Source: DATFRX01 sp035630615
GTDB lineage: Bacteria; Actinomycetota; Actinomycetes; Propionibacteriales; Nocardioidaceae
Direction of reading: 5' to 3'
NCBI GenBank assembly: GCA_035630615.1
Contig: DASQKI010000112.1
Location: 32,780 to 96,779 of the forward strand
DNA length: 64,000 nt
The notes under the pieces are model-generated. The model was not told the origin of the DNA, ran no database searches, and saw only the letters and a program-made list of their open reading frames with translations. Numbering within the stretch: position 1 is the first letter of the stretch; the number at the start of each line of letters is the position of its first letter. The position numbers and the translations under genes are program-made. Positions 23,364 to 32,449 of this stretch are shown one piece after another.

Positions 23364-26099
23364 TCAGCGGACCCGGACCGTGGCGCGGAGCGGTTGGTCG
23401 AGCATCGGCGACGTAAGCCGCAGGGTGAGCGCCTTGGGGTTCGGGTGCGGCGGATGCGCCCGTGTCGGCACCACGAAGCGAGTCTTCAGCTCGCCAGCCT
23501 TGATCGACGCGAACACCCTGCTGAGCCGCTTGGCCACCGCGCTGCGCGCCGGCGCATCCTCGCCGAGGTGCCGGCGCGCCCACTTCTCCGGCACGTCGGC
23601 GACCCGAAGCGGCCGGAAGCGGTCCAGGACGACTCCGGTGAGTGACACGCTCAGGCGGTAGTCGACGGGAGCGGCCAGCCGCGTCACGAACACCAGGTCG
23701 TCGCCGTATCCGACCCGCTTCCGCTCGACGCCGAACGACAGCCGCGGTCTCGGATCGTCGTCGTTGATGATGACGCGACCGAAGTAGTCGCCCATCGCCA
23801 GGCCGGTCAGCGGCACGCCCATGACGGTCTCCCCCGTCTGCGCGCGGTCGTCCCGTCGGTCGGCCTCGTACGGCACCTCGATCACGCCTTCGGTGTCCCC
23901 GGGCGACACGGTGACGACCTCGTACCGATTAGGTGTCCGTCCCTCGAAGCTGCTCTGGGTCATCGCGACGCCGAACCGAGCCGGGGCGGCGACGTCGCCG
24001 ACGACCGTGTACGGCACCTCGGCAACCGCCTCGTCACCGTCATCGCCCTCCTGGACGCTGACCTTGCCGATCCGGATCGACGGCAGCATCGCGTCCGGAG
24101 CCGGTGACAGATCCGGGCGGCGGGCCGACGCGTCGAGCAGCCAGACCCGACCGGTGTCGCTGCGCCCGATCAGGTCGATGGAGCGAATGTCGGTCAGATC
24201 GAGGTCGGCCGCGGCGTCGTCTAGTCCGACCCGGACCGTCCGGGCCCACAGCGCAACCAGGTTGTTCGAGCCCGGGAGCCGGCGCAGCAGCGTGTCGGGC
24301 GCGGTCCAGCTGCTGTCGGAGTCGGACAGCCGGACCGCGATCCGGGTCGGACCCTGCGCCGGATCGGACACCACGCGCAAGTCCAGTGTCGATCCGGACG
24401 GGCTGAGGTCGAGCGGCTCGTCGAGGCTCAGCCCACCCACCGTGTCGGGTCGGCTCCACTCGAGTTGCAGCTGCCGGGTGAGGCCGAGCCGGCGGTACGG
24501 CGTCGCCGGACTCAGCCACCAGGAGTACGCCAGAGTCCAGTGCAGCTCGCGGTCGTAGGCCCCCGGCCCACACAGCGGCAGCGCCTGCCGACCGAACGGC
24601 GACGTCGTCCCCGATCGACAGGCACGCGCCGCGCCCGTGACATGAGCACCGGCGCCGACCCGTACGGTGTCGCGATCACCGCCGAGCGCGTGCGTCCACG
24701 CGACTGCGCCACCGGCCGCAGGCAGCTCGACCGGGCGGTCGGCGTCCAGGACGTCGAGCGCGGCCCGATCGTCGGCGTCGAAGCCCTGCACGGCGGCACC
24801 GATGAACGTCCGGGCGGCCCGGCGCTGCTCGGCGGCACTCAACCGCGTCGGCGACGCCTTGCGACCGCAGAGCGGGTGCTGCTGGTCGTACCAGTCGTCG
24901 TTGCTCGGCGCCTGCGAGATGCCCGGCGTCCATTCGGTGTTGAAGAAGTTGTGGTTTGCCCCGCGCATCAGCACGCTGCTTCGCAACGTCGGATCGTCGG
25001 CGGTCAACGTGCCGGCAGCATCGACGTAGCGCTGGCCCTGGAGGTCGTAGACATCGCCGTCACAGTAGGGCAACAGCACCACGGTCGGCATGTAGCCCGC
25101 GGTCTGGTACGCGAAGTCGACCGGACCGATCAGCACCTGCCCCTCGATGCGGTAGGGAGCGGCGGCCGTCGTGTCGATCACGGCTTGGTCGACGCCCTCT
25201 CCGCCACGGCTGTGGCCGACCAACACGACGCGGTCGAGGTCGATCTCGCCGAACCATCGCGGCCGATCGGGGTCGACGGCCCATTGGGATAGCAGCTTCA
25301 AGTGATGACGAACCAGCGCCGATCGCGCCGACGCTCCGCCGTCGGGGGACACCCAGTCCTGCTGGTTGATCGCATTCGCCGCAATCGACACCGTCGCGTA
25401 GCCCTGCGAGGCGAGCATCCGCTGCAGGTAGTCGTACCCCAGCTGGCTCGGCACCGGCTTCGACTGGCCGTGGCAGGGCCAGCTGCCGTTGTCGCCGCGG
25501 CCATAACACGCGACGTGGCGCCCGTGCAGGAACAACACGAGCGGCGCGTTGTCTACGTCCTCGGGAAGGACCGCGTGCCCGAGCACCTCCATCGGCCCCT
25601 CGTACGCCGGCCACGGCAGCGGGTCGGATCGATAGTCGAAGCCGACGAACGGATGGTCGCCGTGCTCACCCGGGTCGTCGGCCGGCGTCGTGGTCGGTCC
25701 GACGGGGACGGGGGCGGTATTGCTTCGAGGAAGGTCGACGCGTCCGGCCGCGTCGAGTCGGTCGGTGCCCAGCCACACCTCGACGCGCTCGGCTTGCCGG
25801 TCGGTGAGGTCGACGTCCGACAGGGTCAGCGTGCGCCGGTCGGACTCGATCTGGGGATACCCGAGTAGGCGATGGCCCAGGCGAAACTCCGGCCGCGCGT
25901 CGCCGATCGGTAACGGCGCCGGTGAACGCCAGGTCAGCTCGTCGCCGTCCCGGAGAGGCCAGGCGCCACGATCGGTGCCGTCGGGATCGAGTCGGTCGGT
26001 CGACCGAGGGGCGGATGGTTGAGCATTGGTCGGCACCGCCGGCGCGACCGTGATGACCAGCGCGACGCTGACCAGTCCGACGAGACGCTTGATTGCCAT
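23364..26099 (-). CDS. Large secreted alpha/beta-hydrolase with C-terminal beta-rich domains
   Basis: A 911-residue exported protein. Residues 1-26 are a signal peptide (VGLVSVALVITVAPAVPTNA). A lipase-type alpha/beta-hydrolase lies at about residues 170-440: LVLFLHGRH (oxyanion strand), VVLVGHSRGGEGVDQAV with the nucleophile serine near residue 297, and GANHNFFN with a likely catalytic histidine. After a jelly-roll-like region (about 490-690), SVQEGDDGDEAVAEVPYTVV and further beta-rich segments resemble Calx-beta modules. Substrate unknown; polyester, lipid or cutinase-like activity is possible. It is a monocistronic gene whose size is large for this hydrolase family. Confidence 0.82.
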   Translation of the reverse strand: MAIKRLVGLVSVALVITVAPAVPTNAQPSAPRSTDRLDPDGTDRGAWPLRDGDELTWRSPAPLPIGDARPEFRLGHRLLGYPQIESDRRTLTLSDVDLTDRQAERVEVWLGTDRLDAAGRVDLPRSNTAPVPVGPTTTPADDPGEHGDHPFVGFDYRSDPLPWPAYEGPMEVLGHAVLPEDVDNAPLVLFLHGRHVACYGRGDNGSWPCHGQSKPVPSQLGYDYLQRMLASQGYATVSIAANAINQQDWVSPDGGASARSALVRHHLKLLSQWAVDPDRPRWFGEIDLDRVVLVGHSRGGEGVDQAVIDTTAAAPYRIEGQVLIGPVDFAYQTAGYMPTVVLLPYCDGDVYDLQGQRYVDAAGTLTADDPTLRSSVLMRGANHNFFNTEWTPGISQAPSNDDWYDQQHPLCGRKASPTRLSAAEQRRAARTFIGAAVQGFDADDRAALDVLDADRPVELPAAGGAVAWTHALGGDRDTVRVGAGAHVTGAARACRSGTTSPFGRQALPLCGPGAYDRELHWTLAYSWWLSPATPYRRLGLTRQLQLEWSRPDTVGGLSLDEPLDLSPSGSTLDLRVVSDPAQGPTRIAVRLSDSDSSWTAPDTLLRRLPGSNNLVALWARTVRVGLDDAAADLDLTDIRSIDLIGRSDTGRVWLLDASARRPDLSPAPDAMLPSIRIGKVSVQEGDDGDEAVAEVPYTVVGDVAAPARFGVAMTQSSFEGRTPNRYEVVTVSPGDTEGVIEVPYEADRRDDRAQTGETVMGVPLTGLAMGDYFGRVIINDDDPRPRLSFGVERKRVGYGDDLVFVTRLAAPVDYRLSVSLTGVVLDRFRPLRVADVPEKWARRHLGEDAPARSAVAKRLSRVFASIKAGELKTRFVVPTRAHPPHPNPKALTLRLTSPMLDQPLRATVRVR

Positions 26100-26169
26100 G
26101 GGGCTCCCTGACTTCGACGCGCTGACCCTACGTCCCTCCAGACGCCGGTGTGCGAGCTACGGTTGTCTG

Positions 26170-26913
26170 GTGCCCGAAGTTGCGCTGGGATTTCCGCGAA
26201 CCTTCGTCGAATTCCCCGACCCCGATGACGACAACCAGGTCTTTCGCTGCGATCTGACCTGGCTGACGTCGCGCTGGACCTGCATCTTCGGCGCCGGCTG
26301 CAAGGGCATCTACGCCGACCGACCCGATGACGGCTGCTGCACGCTCGGCGCCCACTTCGCCGACGCCGACGACGAGCAGCGGGTGGCTCACTTCGTCCCC
26401 AAGCTGGCGGCCAAGGACTGGCAGCAGCGGGCCGAGGGCCGGTCCAACGGCTGGATCGAGGTGGACGACGACGGTGACCGCAAGACCCGCGTCGTCGACG
26501 GCGCCTGCATCTTCTTGAACAGCCCGGACTTCCCCGGTGGCGGCGGCTGCGCGTTGCACCGATGGGCGCTGCGCAAGAAGGTCAAGCCCCACAAGGTCAA
26601 GCCGGACGTGTGCTGGCAGCTGCCGACCCGACGGCAATACCGCGACGTCGAGCGTGGCGACGGCACCTCATACACCGAGGTGTCGATCGGCGAATACCAG
26701 CGCGCCGCCTGGGGAGCCGGCGGCCACGACCTCGACTGGTTCTGCCCGTCGGCCACCGAGGCGCACGTCGGCCTCGACCCGGTGTACGTGTCGATCCGCG
26801 ACGAGCTGATCGAGCTCATGGGCAAGGACGCGTACCGCGAACTGGTCCGGCTGTGCGAGGACCATCTGGCCAGCGACCATCGCGCCACCCGCCACCCCGC
26901 CGACCCGGACTGA
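26170..26913 (+). CDS. Conserved protein with cysteine clusters, function unknown
   Basis: A 247-residue cytoplasmic protein that I recognise only as conserved in actinobacteria. It has grouped cysteines: FRCDLTWL, WTCIFGAGCKGIYADRPDDG, GCCTLGAHF, DGACIFLNS, GGGCALHRWAL, DVCWQLP and WFCPSATEAH, plus RLCEDHL. The arrangement suggests bound metal, perhaps zinc or an Fe-S cluster. Polar Asp/Glu-rich segments separate them. The GTG at 26170 is chosen, since upstream sequence overlaps the divergent hydrolase start and is not protein-like. No pathway can be assigned. Confidence 0.72.
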   Translation: MPEVALGFPRTFVEFPDPDDDNQVFRCDLTWLTSRWTCIFGAGCKGIYADRPDDGCCTLGAHFADADDEQRVAHFVPKLAAKDWQQRAEGRSNGWIEVDDDGDRKTRVVDGACIFLNSPDFPGGGGCALHRWALRKKVKPHKVKPDVCWQLPTRRQYRDVERGDGTSYTEVSIGEYQRAAWGAGGHDLDWFCPSATEAHVGLDPVYVSIRDELIELMGKDAYRELVRLCEDHLASDHRATRHPADPD

Positions 26914-26927
26914 CGCCGCCGGTCTGG

Positions 26928-26986
26928 AGTGTTGGCGCAGATCCGCGCCAACATGGCCCGTAGACCCGCAGTTCTACGCCAACACT
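26928..26986. repeat. 59-bp intergenic palindrome
   Basis: Arms AGTGTTGGCGCAGATCCGCG (26928-26947) and CGCAGTTCTACGCCAACACT (26967-26986) pair at about 17 of 20 positions, the outer ten perfectly. A nested hairpin, TTGGCGC/GCGCCAA, is inside the left half. It begins 15 bases after the stop of the cysteine-rich protein gene and could serve as its terminator, or be an interspersed repeat. Confidence 0.6.
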
Positions 26987-27071
26987 TCGGCGCGACGTAC
27001 CACACCGGAAACCTGAAGGTGACGCGGCCCCCGCCAATCGCTCGGCTTCAGACGGCGGCGACAATGCCGGA

Positions 27072-27710
27072 ATGCGCCTGGACCATCTCTCTTATGCGGT
27101 GGGCCCCGACGGCTTAGAAGGTACGACGTCCAGACTCTCGGCGCTGCTGGGCGAGTCGTTCCTTGACGGCGGGGTGCATCCCCGATTCGGCACCATCAAC
27201 CGCGTCCTCCCGCTTCGCGGCGGGATTTACGTCGAGGTTGTCGCCGTACTCGATCACCCCGCCTCCGACAAGGTGCCGTTCGGCCAAGCCGTACGCGATC
27301 GCTCGGCGGCCGGAGGAGGCTGGCTGGGCTGGGTCGTGGCTGTCGACGACATCACGCCGATCGAACGCCGACTCGAACGCCTTGCGGTCCAGGGCAACCG
27401 GCATCGCCCCGACGGGTTCGAGCTGCGCTGGAAGCAGATCGGCGTCAAGGGGCTCCAGGCCGATCCGCAGCTGCCCTTCGTCGTGCAATGGGAGGTCGAC
27501 GGCGACGACCACCCGTCATCGGGGTCGAGCGGCGACCTCAGGCTGTGCGCGTTAGAGATCGCCGGCGATCCGGCTCGCGTGGAGAAGTGGCTCGGCGAAC
27601 CGGCGCTGGCCGCTCTGGAGGACGTCAGCGTGCAGTGGGTGGCACCGCACGGCACACCCGGGGTCATCGCCGCCCACTTCCAGACGGCCGACGGCACGAT
27701 CCGCATCTGA
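27072..27710 (+). CDS. VOC family (glyoxalase-like) protein
   Basis: A 212-residue protein with the N-terminal fold mark of glyoxalase-like domains: MRLDHLSYAVGPDGLEGTTS with a first metal-ligand-like histidine at residue 5, then HPRFGTINRVLPLRGGIYVE, where a histidine and glutamate could complete a metal site. FVVQWEVDGDDHPSSG begins the second half-fold. The C-terminus ends HFQTADGTIRI. It is a single gene followed by a palindrome. The substrate is unknown; dioxygenase, isomerase or resistance functions are all known in this superfamily. Confidence 0.78.
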   Translation: MRLDHLSYAVGPDGLEGTTSRLSALLGESFLDGGVHPRFGTINRVLPLRGGIYVEVVAVLDHPASDKVPFGQAVRDRSAAGGGWLGWVVAVDDITPIERRLERLAVQGNRHRPDGFELRWKQIGVKGLQADPQLPFVVQWEVDGDDHPSSGSSGDLRLCALEIAGDPARVEKWLGEPALAALEDVSVQWVAPHGTPGVIAAHFQTADGTIRI

Positions 27711-27725
27711 CCCCCGGGCTGACGC

Positions 27726-27771
27726 GAGATTTGGATTCGCGGCTGCTCTAGCGACCACAATTCCAAATCTC
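27726..27771. repeat. Intergenic palindrome between VOC gene and radA
   Basis: Perfect 10-bp arms GAGATTTGGA (27726-27735) and TCCAAATCTC (27762-27771), extended imperfectly outwards, around a spacer centred on CTAG. It lies 15 bases after the VOC stop. Possibly a terminator for that gene or a copy of an interspersed palindrome; other copies were not found in this window. Confidence 0.5.
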
Positions 27772-27819
27772 CCGTGCCGTACGCCGCGACCGTCGGTGGG
27801 CTCGCCTAGGGTCGCCACT

Positions 27820-29214
27820 ATGAGCTCGACAAAGGCCCGCACTCGCCAGGCCAGTTTCCGTTGCACCGAGTGCGGGTGGACCAGCACCAAGTGGGTCGGG
27901 CGCTGCGGCGAGTGCCAGGCCTGGGGCAGCGTCGAGGAGAGCCAGATCGGGTCAGCCACGGGCGCCAAGGTGCAGAGCGCCGCCGTGCCGATCGGCGAGG
28001 TCGACGCGCAGGCGTCGGCTGCCGTCAGCTCCGGCGTCGCCGAGCTCGACCGCGTCCTCGGCGGCGGCGTGGTGCCAGGGTCCGTGCTCCTGCTCGCTGG
28101 CGAGCCGGGCGTCGGCAAGTCGACGCTGCTGCTCGAGGTCGCGGCGTCGTGGGCCCGATCGGGCCAGACCACGCTCTATGTCACCGGCGAGGAGTCCGCC
28201 GCTCAAGTACGCCTGCGGGCCGACCGCACCGAGGGCATCCAACCGTCGCTCTATCTCGCGGCCGAGACCCACCTGTCCGCGGCGTTGACGCACATCGAGC
28301 AGGTGAAGCCGTCGCTGCTCATCATCGACTCCGTCCAAGCGATCGGCGCCGACGGCGTCGACGGGGTCCCCGGCGGCGTCACCCAAGTACGCGAGGTCGC
28401 CGCGACCCTCATCCAGGTTGCGAAGCGGCACGGCATCGCGACAATCCTCGTCGGCCACGTGACCAAGGACGGCTCGGTCGCCGGTCCGCGCGTCCTGGAG
28501 CACCTGGTCGACGTGGTCTTGACGTTCGAGGGCGAGACGACGTCGCGGCTGCGGATGATCCGGGCGACCAAAAACCGGCACGGTCCGGTCGACGAGGTCG
28601 GCTGCTTCGACCTGGCCGAAGACGGGATCGTCGAGGTGCCCGACCCCACCGGCCGATTCGTGTCCCGCCATCCCAGTCCGGTGTCGGGCACCTGCGTGAC
28701 CGTCACGATGGAGGGTCGCCGCCCCCTGCTCGCCGAGATCCAGGCGTTGGTCGCACCGTCACCTGCCGGCACGCCCCGACGGGCCGTCGTCGGCATGGAC
28801 TCGGCCCGGATCAACATGATCCTCGCCGTCCTCGAGCGCCGGGCGGCGGTCGCGGTCAGCGGCTACGAGGTCTACGTGTCGACGGTCGGCGGCGCCCGGC
28901 TGGTCGATCCCACCGCCGATCTCGCGATCGCGATCGCAGTCGCATCTGCGGCGCGCAACCGAGTGCCGCCGCATCATTTGGTCGCAATGGGAGAGGTCGG
29001 ACTCGCCGGCGAGGTCCGACGCGTGCCGCACCTGTCGAAGCGGCTTGCCGAGGCCGCCCGTCTCGGCTTCACCCATGCCCTCGTCCCGTCCGATCTCGGG
29101 CCGCGTCCGGAGCGACAGCGACCGGTCTCCGGCATCACGACGCTCGACGTGCCCGATCTCGGGTCGGCGCTTCGGGTGCTCGGGCTGTCTCAGTCGGTGG
29201 GCAGGCCCGAATAG
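27820..29214 (+). CDS. radA: DNA repair protein RadA
   Basis: A 464-residue RecA-like branch-migration ATPase. An N-terminal zinc finger FRCTECGWTSTKWVGRCGEC (residues 13-32) has the C-x2-C and C-x2-C pairs. Walker A is GEPGVGKSTLLLEVA near residue 95; Walker B LLIIDSVQAI follows, then the RadA-specific KNRHG motif (ATKNRHGPVDEVG). The C-terminal Lon-like domain includes GMDSARINMILAVLERRA. The ATG at 27820 is chosen as the start of the zinc-finger leader. In many actinobacteria radA is beside disA; here they are separated by about 7 kb. Confidence 0.97.
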   Translation: MSSTKARTRQASFRCTECGWTSTKWVGRCGECQAWGSVEESQIGSATGAKVQSAAVPIGEVDAQASAAVSSGVAELDRVLGGGVVPGSVLLLAGEPGVGKSTLLLEVAASWARSGQTTLYVTGEESAAQVRLRADRTEGIQPSLYLAAETHLSAALTHIEQVKPSLLIIDSVQAIGADGVDGVPGGVTQVREVAATLIQVAKRHGIATILVGHVTKDGSVAGPRVLEHLVDVVLTFEGETTSRLRMIRATKNRHGPVDEVGCFDLAEDGIVEVPDPTGRFVSRHPSPVSGTCVTVTMEGRRPLLAEIQALVAPSPAGTPRRAVVGMDSARINMILAVLERRAAVAVSGYEVYVSTVGGARLVDPTADLAIAIAVASAARNRVPPHHLVAMGEVGLAGEVRRVPHLSKRLAEAARLGFTHALVPSDLGPRPERQRPVSGITTLDVPDLGSALRVLGLSQSVGRPE

Positions 29215-29930
29215 ATCGCGGCAAGCCGCATGTTGGAGGCAAACAGCGCGTCCCGCGCCTCCTCGGTCAGGAAGTGCAGGTGACCGTACGCCTCGAGACT
29301 GGTGAAGCCGTAGAGCGCTGACCAGCAATGCAGGATCGCCTGAAAGGTCTCCGGCGGAAGATCCGAGTGGTCGATCATTCCCTCCTGCTTGTCCTTGAGG
29401 TGGCCGAGCAGCGACTCGTCGACGTCGCGGATGAGTGGCCGGCCGAGCTTGCCCTGGTCAAGGGCCTCGACGAAGTACGCCTTGAGCCCGGTGATCGCTC
29501 GCGTACAGGCTTCCGCCACCGGACCCTCCTCCGGCATCACGAAGCCGGGGACGGGAGGGCCGAAGATCAAGGCGAACTGCTGCGGCTCGCTGTTGGCCCA
29601 CGTGCGAAAGGCCCGCGACACGGCATACCACCGGCCGGTCGGGTCGTCGACGGGCACCCGCAAGCGTGCGGCTTCGACCGCATCGGCCAGGTCGTTGTAG
29701 GCGTCGGCCACGAGCGCGGACAGCAGCTCGTCGCGATCGCCGAAGTAGCGATAGAGAGCTGGCGCGGTCATCCCCATTTCGCGGGCGATGTCGGAAAATC
29801 GGAGGTCAGTGCTGCCCTGGTCGTGCATTAGCCGCAAGGCCGTCGCCTTGATCTCGTCAATCGTGGCGGCGCGTACGCGCTCCCGCCTGGTCGGGGTTCG
29901 CTTCTCCGACTCATTGGACATCACGGACAC
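29190..29930 (-). CDS. TetR family regulator divergent from an MMPL transporter
   Basis: A 246-residue TetR protein. HTH: RRERVRAATIDEIKATALRL through FSDIAREMGMTAPALYRYFG, at about residues 15-65; the C-terminal ligand domain has TetR_C_13-like features (WRYAVSRAFRTWA-type helix, FALIFGPPVPGF). The GTG at 29928-29930 is chosen: AAGGAG is nine bases upstream. Its 3' end overlaps radA by 25 bases, convergently. It is likely to repress the divergent MMPL gene through inverted repeats at 29965-29999. Confidence 0.88.
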   Translation of the reverse strand: MSVMSNESEKRTPTRRERVRAATIDEIKATALRLMHDQGSTDLRFSDIAREMGMTAPALYRYFGDRDELLSALVADAYNDLADAVEAARLRVPVDDPTGRWYAVSRAFRTWANSEPQQFALIFGPPVPGFVMPEEGPVAEACTRAITGLKAYFVEALDQGKLGRPLIRDVDESLLGHLKDKQEGMIDHSDLPPETFQAILHCWSALYGFTSLEAYGHLHFLTEEARDALFASNMRLAAIYSGLPTD

Positions 29931-29964
29931 AAATCGGCGCTCCTTGAGAAGAACTCGTGAATCA

Positions 29965-30026
29965 TCGTTACAGAAGTAAAGCGGCTTGACAAGTAACGAG
30001 ACCTCGGGTTTGCTATGCGACGTAAC
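29965..30026. promoter_or_regulatory. Operator/promoter region between TetR and MMPL genes
   Basis: Inverted repeat TCGTTAC (29965-29971) and GTAACGA (29993-29999) brackets a perfect -35 box TTGACA (29986-29991) for the MMPL gene. A further GTAAC half-site lies at 30022-30026. Binding of the divergent TetR would block the promoter. The -10 is less clear (TTGCTA at 30010-30015, 18-base spacing). Confidence 0.5.
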
Positions 30027-30078
30027 TGAAATGACTCGACGTCACAGGCGTCACCTTTCTTTCCGCCAAGGGGTCTCG

Positions 30079-32349
30079 ATGACCAACGCACACCACCCGT
30101 CAGACGGGGCGACGCGACGCGCGCACCGCCCCGGACCACTCGGTCGTCTCGCTGGCGTCGCCTTCCGCAACCGCGGCCGAATCATCGTCGGCTGGATCGC
30201 CGCGCTCGCCGTGGCGATCGGCCTCTCGGCCGCGTTCGCCGGCGAGTTCAACGCCGACTACTCGACGCCGGGCTCGGACTCCAAGCAGGCCCAGGATCTG
30301 CTGGAGCAGCGCTTCCCGGCGCAGTCCGGCGACACCGTCGACGTCGTCGTCCGCTCCGACGGATCCGTGACGGATCCAGCGGTCCGGTCCGACGTCACCG
30401 CCCTGCTCGCCGAGCTTCGTGGACTCCCCCACGTCGCAGCAGCGAGCGATCCGTACACGACACCGGGAGGGATCTCGGAGGACGGACACATCCTCCTTGC
30501 CCACCTTAATCTCGACGTCGTCAACCCGGTCGACATGCCGACCACTGACGCCGAGAAGCTCCTCGACGCCGCTGATGCGGCCGAGCGACCGGGGCTCGAT
30601 ATCGCTCTCGGCGGCCAGTCGATCCAGCAGGCCGAGCAGACCGAGATCGGCTCCGAGGGGATCGCCCTCGTCATCGCCGCGCTGATCCTGCTGATCACGT
30701 TCGGCACGGTGGTCGCCGCCGGGCTCCCGATCGTTGTTGCTCTCGCCGGCCTCGCGGTCAGCGGCATGCTCACCGGGCTCATCGCGGCGGTCATCGACGT
30801 GCCGGACTGGTCGACAGCCCTGGCGACCATGATGGGCATCGCCCTAGGCATCGACTACACGCTGCTCATGGTGACGAGATTTCGCGAATGGCGCGCGGTC
30901 GGGCTCGATCCCGAGACGGCCACGGTCGCGACGCTCGACACCGCCGGCCGCGCCGTCATGGTCGCCGGCAGCACCGTGATCGTCAGCATGCTCGGCCTGT
31001 TCGCGATGGGGCTGTCGTTCATGCGTGGCGCGTCCATCGCGACGATCGTCGCCGTGTTCATCGTGCTGGCGGCCGCGGTCACGTTGCTCCCCGCGCTTCT
31101 GGGCTACTTCGGTCGCTCGGTCGACCGGCTGCGGCTACCGCTGCGGCGTCGCCCTGAGGTCCAGGTTGCCCCCGGTGGTCACCTGGTGCCGACCCGGCGG
31201 TGGGCGGGCTGGAGCCGATTCGTCAACCGGCACAGCATCGTCGCGACGGTCGTCGGCGTCGGCATCCTGCTGGCGATGGCGCTGCCGTTCCTCGACGTCC
31301 GCTACGGCTTCCCGGACGCCGGCAACGACCCGGCGGACAAGTCGTCGCGCCAGGCGTACGACACGGTGGCGGAGGGCTTCGGGCCGGGCGCGAACGGCCC
31401 GCTGCTGGTCGCCGCCGACCTGTCGAGCCCGGGCGACGCCGCCACTGTCAACGCCCTGGTCTCCGACATCGGCCAAACGCCGGGAGTCTCGGCGGCGATG
31501 CCGGCGCAGGTCAACGCCGACGGAACAGCGGCACTCGTCACCGTGATCCCGGACAGCGGTCCGCAGTCGGCCGCGACCGAGGATCTCGTGCACAAGCTAC
31601 GTGACGACGTCATTCCCGAGACGACGGACGGCTCCGGCGTGGAGGCGCATGTCGGTGGGGTCACCGCGACCAACATCGACTCCAACGAAAACGTCTCCAG
31701 CCGCCTGCCGTATCTGATCGGCGGCGTGATCGCGCTGTCGATGCTGCTGCTGTTCGTGTCGTTCCGCAGCATCGTGATTCCGCTGACGGCCGCGGTCATG
31801 AACCTGCTCTCGGTCGGGGCGGCGTACGGCCTCATGGCATACGTGCTGCAGGGCGGCTGGGCCGGCCAGCTCCTCGGCATCGACACCGCGACACCGATGC
31901 CGGGCTTCGTGCCGGTGATCGTCTTCGCCGTGCTGTTCGGGCTGTCGATGGACTACGAGGTGTTCCTGATCAGCCGGATGCGCGAGGTGTGGACCCGCAG
32001 CGGCGACAACATCCGGGCGGTCGGCGACGGCCTCGCCGGCACCGGTCGGGTCATCACGGCCGCGGCTGCGATCATGGTGGCGGTGTTCGCCGCCTTCGTG
32101 CCGAGCCCCGACATCATCCTCAAGGTGATCGGTCTCGGCATGGCGACCGCGATCCTGGTCGACGCCACCGTCGTCCGGATGCTGCTGGTGCCCGCGGTGA
32201 TGCACCTACTCGGCCGGATGAACTGGTGGCTGCCACGGTCCATCGACCGTCGACTCCCGCAGCTCTACGTCGAGGGGCGGCCGGATCAGTTCCTGCCGGC
32301 GCCCGACGACCCGCTGCTGGACCGCGACAAGGTGCCGTCACCGGCATAG
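30079..32349 (+). CDS. MMPL/RND family transporter
   Basis: A 756-residue membrane transporter of the actinobacterial MMPL type. TM1 lies at about residues 35-55 (IIVGWIAALAVAIGLSAAFA), a periplasmic loop follows (EQRFPAQSGDTVDVVVRSD), then TM2-6 with the SSD-like GTVVAAGLPIVVALAGLAVS and MMGIALGIDYTLLMVTRFRE, the proton-relay Asp-Tyr. The second half repeats this (VFAVLFGLSMDYEVFLISRM). It exports lipids or drugs by proton antiport. AAGGGG precedes the ATG at 30079. A strong terminator follows at 32374. Confidence 0.93.
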   Translation: MTNAHHPSDGATRRAHRPGPLGRLAGVAFRNRGRIIVGWIAALAVAIGLSAAFAGEFNADYSTPGSDSKQAQDLLEQRFPAQSGDTVDVVVRSDGSVTDPAVRSDVTALLAELRGLPHVAAASDPYTTPGGISEDGHILLAHLNLDVVNPVDMPTTDAEKLLDAADAAERPGLDIALGGQSIQQAEQTEIGSEGIALVIAALILLITFGTVVAAGLPIVVALAGLAVSGMLTGLIAAVIDVPDWSTALATMMGIALGIDYTLLMVTRFREWRAVGLDPETATVATLDTAGRAVMVAGSTVIVSMLGLFAMGLSFMRGASIATIVAVFIVLAAAVTLLPALLGYFGRSVDRLRLPLRRRPEVQVAPGGHLVPTRRWAGWSRFVNRHSIVATVVGVGILLAMALPFLDVRYGFPDAGNDPADKSSRQAYDTVAEGFGPGANGPLLVAADLSSPGDAATVNALVSDIGQTPGVSAAMPAQVNADGTAALVTVIPDSGPQSAATEDLVHKLRDDVIPETTDGSGVEAHVGGVTATNIDSNENVSSRLPYLIGGVIALSMLLLFVSFRSIVIPLTAAVMNLLSVGAAYGLMAYVLQGGWAGQLLGIDTATPMPGFVPVIVFAVLFGLSMDYEVFLISRMREVWTRSGDNIRAVGDGLAGTGRVITAAAAIMVAVFAAFVPSPDIILKVIGLGMATAILVDATVVRMLLVPAVMHLLGRMNWWLPRSIDRRLPQLYVEGRPDQFLPAPDDPLLDRDKVPSPA

Positions 32350-32373
32350 CGACACCACGGGATCGTCGAACGA

Positions 32374-32412
32374 CGGCACTCCCCACGGGTTTCGAGCCCG
32401 TGGGGAGTGCCG
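32374..32412. terminator. Hairpin terminator after the MMPL gene
   Basis: A perfect 16-bp stem, CGGCACTCCCCACGGG (32374-32389) and CCCGTGGGGAGTGCCG (32397-32412), with a seven-base loop. It lies 25 bases after the MMPL stop. No long U-run follows, which is usual for actinobacterial terminators. Confidence 0.85.
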
Positions 32413-32449
32413 ATTCGCCGTGGCGAGTACGCCATTAGTGTTGAGGGTC

